DNA from: Gammaproteobacteria bacterium
GTDB lineage: Bacteria; Pseudomonadota; Gammaproteobacteria; Xanthomonadales; Xanthomonadaceae
DNA length: 15,578 nt
Reading direction: 5' to 3'
NCBI GenBank assembly: GCA_026398715.1
Contig: JAPLSI010000122.1
Coordinates: forward strand, 1-15,578
A program made the translations under genes and the position numbers. How positions within the stretch are numbered: position 1 is the first letter of the stretch; the number at the start of each line of letters is the position of its first letter. Under the pieces are notes generated by a model. The model was given only the letters and a program-made list of their open reading frames with translations, searched no databases and was not told the DNA's origin. This document shows, in pieces, positions 1 through 7,300 of this stretch.

Positions 1-56
1 GAACTGGGTCGGACTGTCCGCCCGCTTCAAGCGACGGGACGGAACGCCGCCGAACG

Positions 57-62
57 TATAAT
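57..62 (+). promoter_or_regulatory. Putative -10 box for the asparaginase-like gene
   Basis: A perfect TATAAT lies 29 bases upstream of the ATG at 92. I could not find a convincing -35 hexamer at 16-18 bases spacing, so the box may need an activator or may be chance. The ribosome-binding site before the ATG is also weak: only a GGA-type match in the bases just upstream. Confidence 0.5.
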
Positions 63-91
63 CAACGCTCGCAAACCGACGGACACCCGAC

Positions 92-580
92 ATGGAAGAA
101 CTGTTGATCGTCACCACCGGGGGCACCATCGACAAGGTGTACTTCGACGACAAGTCCGACTTTCAGGTGGGAGAGCCGCAGATCGGGCGAATCCTGCAGG
201 AACTCGGCGTGGCGTTTCGCTTCAGCGTGATTGGCTTGTTGCGCAAGGACAGCCTGCATATCAACCAGGATGACCGGGAACTGCTGCGTGCGGCAATTGC
301 GGCACAACCCATGAAGCACGTGCTGGTGACCCACGGTACCGACACCATGGTGGAGACCGCGCGTGTCCTGGCAACCGTCCCCGACAAGACGATCGTGCTG
401 ACGGGCGCCCTGAATCCGGCGCGGTTCCGCGGCTCGGATGCGGAGTTCAACATCGGCACGGCGGTAGGCGCCGTGCAGTCCCTGCCGGCGGGTGTCTATA
501 TCGCCATGAACGGCCGGATCTGGGATCCGCTGAAGGTGCGGAAAAATGTTGCAGCCAATCGTTTCGAGGCGGCGAGCTGA
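92..580 (+). CDS. Single-domain asparaginase-like protein
   Basis: This 162-residue protein matches only the N-terminal domain of L-asparaginases, enzymes that hydrolyse asparagine to aspartate and ammonia; full-length ones are about 330 residues. Visible motifs are TTGGTIDK (residues 8-15, with the nucleophile-type Thr12), HGTDTM (81-86, with the Thr83/Asp84 pair) and VLTGALNPARFRGSDAEFN (102-120). A Lys in VRKN (residue 151) aligns with the catalytic Lys162 of E. coli AnsB. All the N-domain catalytic positions are therefore kept, but the protein stops soon after this point, where the linker to the C-terminal domain would begin. There is no signal peptide, so it should be cytoplasmic. Short stand-alone asparaginase-domain proteins are known in proteobacteria, so this is probably a natural short form and not a broken gene. 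Activity on asparagine is unproven because the active site of the full enzyme also uses the missing domain. The gene stands alone and ends at a shared terminator. Confidence 0.88.
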   Translation: MEELLIVTTGGTIDKVYFDDKSDFQVGEPQIGRILQELGVAFRFSVIGLLRKDSLHINQDDRELLRAAIAAQPMKHVLVTHGTDTMVETARVLATVPDKTIVLTGALNPARFRGSDAEFNIGTAVGAVQSLPAGVYIAMNGRIWDPLKVRKNVAANRFEAAS

Positions 581-626
581 TAGCAGCGAGCGGCATCCGG
601 GCCCGAACCCAGGGCAAGACAGGCAT

Positions 627-656
627 AAAAAAACGCCCGGCAAGCCGGGCGTTTTT
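627..656. terminator. Bidirectional intrinsic terminator
   Basis: A GC-rich stem, CGCCCGGC at 634-641 pairing with GCCGGGCG at 644-651, has an A-run (627-633) on one side and a T-run (652-656) on the other, so it reads as a rho-independent terminator on both strands. It sits between two convergent genes: the asparaginase-like gene ends at 580 (+) and the barrel gene ends at 676 (-). Confidence 0.93.
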
Positions 657-675
657 CTTGGGTGCCGCAGTGGAC

Positions 676-3600
676 TCAGTAGGTACCGGTCAGGTTGAGG
701 AACCAACCCTTGTGGTCATAGTCGAGATCGGCGAGGTTGTCGCTGAACTCGGTGAAGTTGTAACCCAGGCCAACGCGGAAGTTGTCGCCGACATGACGGT
801 CGACACCGATCAGCCAGCCGTGACGCTCGCTGTCGTTCTGGTCAACGCTCAACCAGCGATACTCGACCAACGCGTCCCACTTGTACATCAGCTCGTAACG
901 CGCCTGGAAGGCCGCGAAATCTGCAGTGCTGTCGAACCAGGGACCGGTGTCGCGGGCGATGCGGGCCTGGCCGTTACGGTGGGCCAGCTTGCCGGCAACT
1001 TCCCATTCCTTGTTCAGGCGGTAGATGCCTTCAAGCGAAACGATCTTCGAACGCTGGTCGTATTCGGACAAGGAGTCCTGGCCGAAGCTGCTCAGGTCGT
1101 AAAGGTAGGTGAACTTACCAAGGAGCTGCAGGCGATCATTCTTGACCGGGCGATAGGCGAAACCGACATTGCCTTCAATGAACTTGGCGTTGGCGATCGG
1201 GTCGTAACGGTCATCGGTATCGCTCCAGTTCAAGCGCGCTGCAATGCGCCAGTCCGGATTGACCTTGAACATCAGACGGCTGGAACTGACCCACTGGGTG
1301 CGTTCTTCGGACCCGGTGTCGTGGCGATACTCGAGCTTGCTGTTCCACTGGCTGGACGGCGAGGTGTGGCCCGCATTCACGCTGATGGCGCGACGATCGA
1401 CGCTGTAGCCATAGTAGGCATCGTTGCTGCTGACAGTGCCCTTGCTCGGCGCCACGTAATCGCCGCCGCCGTCAGAGCCGATCGACTGCAGTTCACCCTT
1501 CTGCAAGGTGAAACCGACATTCCAGCCTTCACGCGGATAGAAATCCATGCCGAAGGTATGGGCGATGCCGCTTTCGCCGCGCGTCTTGAGGAACTGGCTC
1601 TCGTTGAACAGGTTGACCTGGTTCGAGATGCGCCAGCGCTGACCCATCGTCAAACCGGTGGGCTGGGTGCGACCGAACAGCGGATCGCCCGCGGTGGTGT
1701 CGGTCGAATACGTGTAGCCGGCATACAGGGTATGCAACGGCGTCAGCATGTACTCGGCGTTTACCGTGGCGGAGTTGCCGCGATCGCCGTGGCTGACTTC
1801 CGCACCGAAGGACGACAGGTTTCCGAACAGGTAGCGGGCACCCAGGGTATAGGCGTCGTTTTCTGCGTAGTCGCCGTTGTCATCATCCAACGTGAACTGT
1901 GCGATGCCGTAGACATCCAGCGACGAGCCGAAACGGTGGCTGTACTTGATTGCCGCGAGCGTGCCGGTGCCGGAACCGTAGTAATGGCTTTCGGTGATGT
2001 AGCGCAATTCACCGATCAGGCGGTTGTTTTCGCCAATTCGCCATTCGACCAGTACCTGGCCCTGCTCGAGGCTTTCGCCGCCGCGCTCGGCATCGCTGTA
2101 ACGGCCGCTGACGCGGACGTCTTCGGTGACCTGGCCAGCGAACTCGAAGCCTTGTTCCTGGATGTCATAGCCGCGCGAGTAACGAGCCACCGAGAAACCG
2201 GCGTCGACATCGCGCCACCAGGCGCCCATCGTCCACTCGTTTTCGGTCCAGCCCATTTCCTTGAGGTTGATGCGGGCTTCGATGCTGCGCGCGTCGCCTT
2301 CTTCGGAGTCGTAGCCGGTCATCTCGGTGAAGCTGAGACCGCCATTGTCCGAATAGAAGATGTTTGCGCTGCTCGATTCCGTGTGCGCCTGTTCAAGACG
2401 CAGGTAGGTGCCCTTGCCAGCCTGGAAGGTGATGTTGCCGCTGGTCAGCTTGTAGTCGTCGCCCGAACGGTTCTCATCGACATAGGTACCGCCGACGTTC
2501 ACGTGGTCGCCGATCCAGGCGTTGCCGCTGATACCGGTGGTCAACTGGTCGGTATCGAAGCCATCCGGGATGTACTCGTAATCCACCATCAGGACGTTGT
2601 CGAAACCGTCCAGGGGCTGGTCACGCGTAATCGTCGGCAGGTTGTCGCGAACGATCTGCGACAGGGGACGCGTCAGCAACAGGCGGCCCTGCAGTTCGTC
2701 GATTTCATAGTCGATGCCGCGCACCATTTCGTGGCGGTTCTCTACGCGACCGGTCAGGGGATCACGCGTCTCGACAGTCACCTTGTCCGAGCCCGGAAGC
2801 AGGTCGCTGTGCTTGAGGTAGTACAGGCTGCCGCCGGTGCCGAGGAACTCGGTGTGGCCGGGGGCGTTCTGCGCCTCGGAACCAAACGCGCGGACTTCAG
2901 CCTTGGCATCGCCCAGCGACGTGGAGCCCGGGGTACGCCAGGAAATGGCGGCACCGTAGAGGCTGCGCACGTACTGGCTGTACTCGCTACCGGTCATGCC
3001 GGTGGAGAAGTTGCCCCACAGCGCCTGGTTCTTGTCCCAGTCGACGCGGACGTACAAGCGGCCCTGGGTATCAACGTCGCGGGTGGTGGTCGAATCGTCG
3101 CCGTAGACCGGGTAATACTGGTCAGGATCGAGGCGACGGAAGATGTCGCGGGCATCGGGATCGAAGAAGCCCTTGAACATGTCGCCGATTTCGCGCTCGG
3201 TGGTATCTGCCTGCGCGGTAATCAGGTATTTACCCTGCACCTTGCCCTTCAGGTAGAACGCGAGGCGGCCTTCCGTGATCGTGCCGTCGTAACGATCGAG
3301 CAGGCCAACCGGAGCAACGGAGCCGCTGATGTCGTTGTCGGACACAGTCAGGTCAGCCAGGCCGACCATGAAGAAGTACTTGCCCGTGACATCAACGTCG
3401 AGCTGGCGATGGGCGACCTGGTCACCCGTGCCGGTTTCGACATCGAAGCTGTGCTTGCCGACGGGTAGCAGGAACTCTGCTGCAAACTTACGCTCCAGAT
3501 CGACCGGATAGCTCTGGCCGTTGATCTTGAGCGGCATGCCTGCCGGGATATCCTGGCCGACAACGCGAACCCGCGAACCGTAGATCGCGATGTTCTGCTG

Positions 3601-4350
3601 GCGCAGGTTGCTCTGGCCGAAGATCGCGGACTGCAGGTCACGGCGCTGGATGTCGGATGCCGACCAGCCCGCTGTCTCGCCCGAAGCCGAGCGCTGCAGT
3701 GCGTTCATCGCCCGCTGCACTTCCTCGGGACGAATCAGCTGCAGGCGGCTCGGATGGGTTTCATCGAAGTTGCCGTCCTTCGCGATTGCACGCAGGACGT
3801 ACTGCAATTCGTCGCCTTCACGCAGATTGGCCGATCCGGTCGTGCTGCCGTCCCACTCCACCTGGCCGAAGTTCGCAACCGGCGCCGAAAGCACGGCGAT
3901 GGGGTCAACGAGATCGGTATCGGTGCCGCGGTAGATGCGCAGCTCGTACTTTTCAGCGAACGATGCGTAGTTGCTGTAGGTCTGGAAGGTGACCGGCGCG
4001 ACGATCTTGCCGTCGCTCAGTCCCACCAGCGAGCTTGCCTGCACATTCAGTACGGGGGTCGCCAACTGGGGGTCTTCGGTTGCCCAGATCATCCCGCCCG
4101 CAGGCAGGTTGATCAGGAACTTGCCCGATACCGGGATGGTGCCCGGATTGACCTGGGTGATGTCGACCCGACGGTAGGCCTGGAGGCCTTCCGGCGAAGT
4201 GTCGACCGAACCGGTCTCGCCTTCGCTGCGGATCTTCAGCACGGTTTGTTCGGTGGCCGGAGCGGCCGCCGTCTGAGCCCAGGCTGCCGGCGCCAAAGTG
4301 CCGAGCAGGCTGATCAGGGTGTAATCCAGAAGCTTCATCCGAGTTTTCAT
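676..4350 (-). CDS. Very large outer-membrane beta-barrel protein, partner of the upstream OmpA/repeat protein
   Basis: This is a protein of about 1224 residues with a typical signal peptide (MKTRMKLL..., hydrophobic core, cleavage after AWA near residue 25). The first ~340 residues look like periplasmic beta-sandwich or linker domains. From about residue 360 onward the sequence alternates polar and hydrophobic residues in 10-14 residue strands joined by charged, Gly/Asp-rich turns. I count more than 30 candidate strands, and the chain ends in ...GWFLNLTGTY, the aromatic C-terminus usual for outer-membrane barrels. Notable motifs are LDPDQYYPVYGDDST (near residue 405) and a GIDYEIDELQGRLLLTRPL stretch. 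It lacks an obvious TonB box or plug, so I do not call it a TonB-dependent receptor. ATG 4350 is chosen for its compact signal peptide. A GTG at 4371 is a real alternative: it overlaps the upstream stop as GTGA and has GGGAG seven bases before it. Either way the gene is translationally coupled to its neighbour. Its exact function is not known. Confidence 0.8.
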   Translation of the reverse strand: MKTRMKLLDYTLISLLGTLAPAAWAQTAAAPATEQTVLKIRSEGETGSVDTSPEGLQAYRRVDITQVNPGTIPVSGKFLINLPAGGMIWATEDPQLATPVLNVQASSLVGLSDGKIVAPVTFQTYSNYASFAEKYELRIYRGTDTDLVDPIAVLSAPVANFGQVEWDGSTTGSANLREGDELQYVLRAIAKDGNFDETHPSRLQLIRPEEVQRAMNALQRSASGETAGWSASDIQRRDLQSAIFGQSNLRQQNIAIYGSRVRVVGQDIPAGMPLKINGQSYPVDLERKFAAEFLLPVGKHSFDVETGTGDQVAHRQLDVDVTGKYFFMVGLADLTVSDNDISGSVAPVGLLDRYDGTITEGRLAFYLKGKVQGKYLITAQADTTEREIGDMFKGFFDPDARDIFRRLDPDQYYPVYGDDSTTTRDVDTQGRLYVRVDWDKNQALWGNFSTGMTGSEYSQYVRSLYGAAISWRTPGSTSLGDAKAEVRAFGSEAQNAPGHTEFLGTGGSLYYLKHSDLLPGSDKVTVETRDPLTGRVENRHEMVRGIDYEIDELQGRLLLTRPLSQIVRDNLPTITRDQPLDGFDNVLMVDYEYIPDGFDTDQLTTGISGNAWIGDHVNVGGTYVDENRSGDDYKLTSGNITFQAGKGTYLRLEQAHTESSSANIFYSDNGGLSFTEMTGYDSEEGDARSIEARINLKEMGWTENEWTMGAWWRDVDAGFSVARYSRGYDIQEQGFEFAGQVTEDVRVSGRYSDAERGGESLEQGQVLVEWRIGENNRLIGELRYITESHYYGSGTGTLAAIKYSHRFGSSLDVYGIAQFTLDDDNGDYAENDAYTLGARYLFGNLSSFGAEVSHGDRGNSATVNAEYMLTPLHTLYAGYTYSTDTTAGDPLFGRTQPTGLTMGQRWRISNQVNLFNESQFLKTRGESGIAHTFGMDFYPREGWNVGFTLQKGELQSIGSDGGGDYVAPSKGTVSSNDAYYGYSVDRRAISVNAGHTSPSSQWNSKLEYRHDTGSEERTQWVSSSRLMFKVNPDWRIAARLNWSDTDDRYDPIANAKFIEGNVGFAYRPVKNDRLQLLGKFTYLYDLSSFGQDSLSEYDQRSKIVSLEGIYRLNKEWEVAGKLAHRNGQARIARDTGPWFDSTADFAAFQARYELMYKWDALVEYRWLSVDQNDSERHGWLIGVDRHVGDNFRVGLGYNFTEFSDNLADLDYDHKGWFLNLTGTY

Positions 4351-4367
4351 GAACTGACGGTTCCTAT

Positions 4368-7300
4368 TCACTGACCGGCTCCCGGCACCACAGCGGCGCC
4401 CTCGACTTCAACGCTAAGGTTCTGACGCGCCTCCGGGCTCAAACGCTCGGAAATGCGCTTGAAGACCGCGTTGGCTCGACGTAGACCCAGAGCCTGGTTG
4501 TATTCCACCGAGCCACGCAGGTCGGCATGGCCGACCACCGAAACCCGTCCACCACCCACCGCTTCGATCTGCGCGGCGACTTTGTCCAGCAAGGCGTCGA
4601 ACTCGGGCTTGATCACCGACTTGTCGGTATCGAACAGCACCTCGCCCAACTTGACCGTGTCACTCAGGGTGACCGATCCCTCTGATCCGTCATTGGCCTG
4701 CAGGCGCAGGGTGATGACGAAGGCATTGCGTTGTTCCGGCGTGAGCCGCTCGATCAACTGGTCGCGGACCTTGCCGGCTCGCTCGAAGGCGAGCGGCGAG
4801 GAGCCCGAGGCGCTGTCGATGAAGACTTCACCCGACTGATGGCTACGGATCTTCTCGGCCATCGTGTCGAGGATGCCCGAGAACTCCGGACGGATTTCCG
4901 TGCTTCCAGGCAGGAAGTGAATCTCGCCCAGGGCCATGTCGACGCTTCCCGTCTGCGAAATCGGCATCGGCGGCAACTTGACGCCAAAGTCGAAGCGAGC
5001 CGGGATGGCAGCCGTGATGCGGCGAACGTGCGGGTTTTCCGTGGTGACGGTGGAACCCGGCGGCAGGGTCGAGGTGTCGAGCTTCAGCACGAAGTTCTGA
5101 CCACGTTCCTGGTTGAGCAGCACGATGCCTTCGATGTGGTAGCGACCGTAGGCGTCGGTTTCAGACACCAGGCCTTCGACCGATGCAATCCGGACGCCGG
5201 GGATGCCCCGCTCGCCTGGATCCTGCCAGCCGTCGCCGTTCTGGTCATCGAACACCTTGCCGAGGATGCGGGTCTGCTCGAGCAGCGGATCCGCGCCGGT
5301 TTCGGCATACACAGTCGTGGAGGCCGTGTTGCTGATCGGATCGCCGAACTGGTAGGCAGTCGCGTAGTTGGTGTATTCGCCAGCCGCCAGCGCCGCACCT
5401 GCACGGAGCAGGTACTGGATGCGGATGGTCTGGCCGATGGCAACGTCAACACCCGAGAAGGTGATCGGGCGTGCACCCGAGACCGAGTTGTTGCTGTCGT
5501 TGCTGTCGTAGATCGTGCCGCTGCCGGGCACATACGCCAGGCCGTTGGGCGGCATGTCGATGACCTGGGCGTTGACCACGTTGTAATTGACGATGTTGGT
5601 GATGGTCAGCGTGTACAGGACCAGCGAGCCGGCGTTGACGCGAACCGGGTTGGCCGACTTGACGATCTGCAGGGCGATGCCACGCACTTCGATCGGCACG
5701 GTAACGGTGCCGGTGCAGCGGGTGGCCTGCGGGCAGGTCGTATCGCCGCCGCCGCTGGCGGTCGCCGAGTTGTTGCCGTTGGTCGCGTTCTGGCCAACCG
5801 TCACGTTCAAGGTCAACGACGTGCTAGCCGCCGGCGCCAGGGTGCCCGTGAAGGTGCAGCTGAGCGTCGTGGTGCCACTGCAGCTCCAGTTGGTGCCCGT
5901 TGCGCTGACGAAGCCGATGCCCGTTGCCAGCGTGTCGGACAGGGTGATGTTGCCGGAGGTGGCAAGCTCACCCGTGTTGGTCACGGTGACGGTGTAGGCC
6001 GCCGGCTGGCCGACGATGAAGGTGGTGGGCGTGGCCGTCTTGGTGACCGTCAGCTGCGGGAACAACACGCGGGTATTGGTCTCGGTACAGACGATGGCGG
6101 TGTCGGCCGGATTGACTGTCAGCACGGTGCCGGCGAGCGGCGTCGTGTTGCCCGTGCAAGCCAGTGCCGAGGTGTAGGCCGACGCCGAACCGACAGTGAA
6201 GGCCTCGGTAATCGTGATGGCTTCACCTGCGAACACGTTCACCGCTGCCGAAGCATCGGTCTCGTTCGGCGTGCCGGCCACCGACGCGACGCTGGCGTTG
6301 TTGACCGCACCGGTGGTGGACACCGTGACCGCGTTGCCGACCAAGGCGTTCACCCAGGTCTTGCGAACGGTCAGCGTCGAGCCGCGACGGGTGTTGGTCT
6401 CGGTGCAGACGATGGCTGCCGGCGTTGCGCCGATGGTCAACTGGTTGCCCACCAGCGTGGTGCCACCGGTCAGGCCCGTGCAGCTCAAGGCTGAGTTGTA
6501 GTTGCTGGACGAACCGGTCGTGAAGCTCTCGCCGATGGTCAGGACTTCACCGGCGAACACCGTGACGGACGAGCCGGTGTCGGTCTCGTTCGGGGTGCCT
6601 GCCGTGGAGCTGAGCGTGGCGTTGTTGGTGCCACCGGCGCTGGAAACCGTCACCGCGTCGTTAACGATTGCGTTCACCCAGGTCTTGGCCAGGGCGAGCG
6701 AAGCGGAATCGCGGGTGTTGGTCTCGGTGCAGACGATCGCGCCGGGAGTCGCACCAATGGTCAGCTGGTTGCCGACCAGGGTGGTGCCGCCGGTCAAGCC
6801 GGTGCAGCTCAGCGATGCCGTGTAGTTCGCCGCGGAACCGGTGGTGAAGCTTTCGCTGATGGTCAGGACCTCGCCGGCGAACACCGTGACGGACGAACCG
6901 GTGTCGGTTTCGTTCGGGGCGCCTGCCGTGGAGCTGAGCGTGGCGTTGTTGGTGCCGCCCGTCGTGGAGACCGTGACCGCGTTACCGACGATGGCGTTCA
7001 CCCAGGTCTTTGCCAGGGTAAGGCCGGCGGCGGCGCGGGTGTTGGTCCAGGTGCAGGTGATCGCCGTATCGAGCGCGTTCACCGTAAGCACGCTACCTGC
7101 CAGCACCGTGTTGTTGCCGGTGCAAACCAGGCCCGAGGAGTAGTTGGACTGCGAACCAACCGTGAAGGCCTCGCTGATGGTGATCGCTTCGCCGACGAAC
7201 ACGGTGACCGGCGTGCCGGCATCGGTTTCGTTGGCGGTGCCCGCGACGGAAGCCAGGTTGGCGTTGTTGGTGGCGCCCGTGGTGGACACGGTCACCGAGT

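Noticed and set aside
658..3468. A 936-residue open frame on the plus strand opposite the barrel gene
   Set aside because: Its composition (Val/Ala/Gly/Arg-rich, no domain) is the usual antisense shadow of a GC-rich gene. The minus-strand frame has a signal peptide, beta-strand pattern and aromatic C-terminus.
676..4371. Calling the barrel protein a TonB-dependent receptor
   Set aside because: No TonB box or plug-domain pattern is visible near the N-terminus, and the strand region is much longer than the 22-strand receptor barrel.
4731..6494. A 587-residue plus-strand frame opposite the repeat protein
   Set aside because: Arg/Gly/Asp-rich low-complexity translation without motifs. The minus strand encodes clear DUF11, SdrD-B and OmpA domains here.
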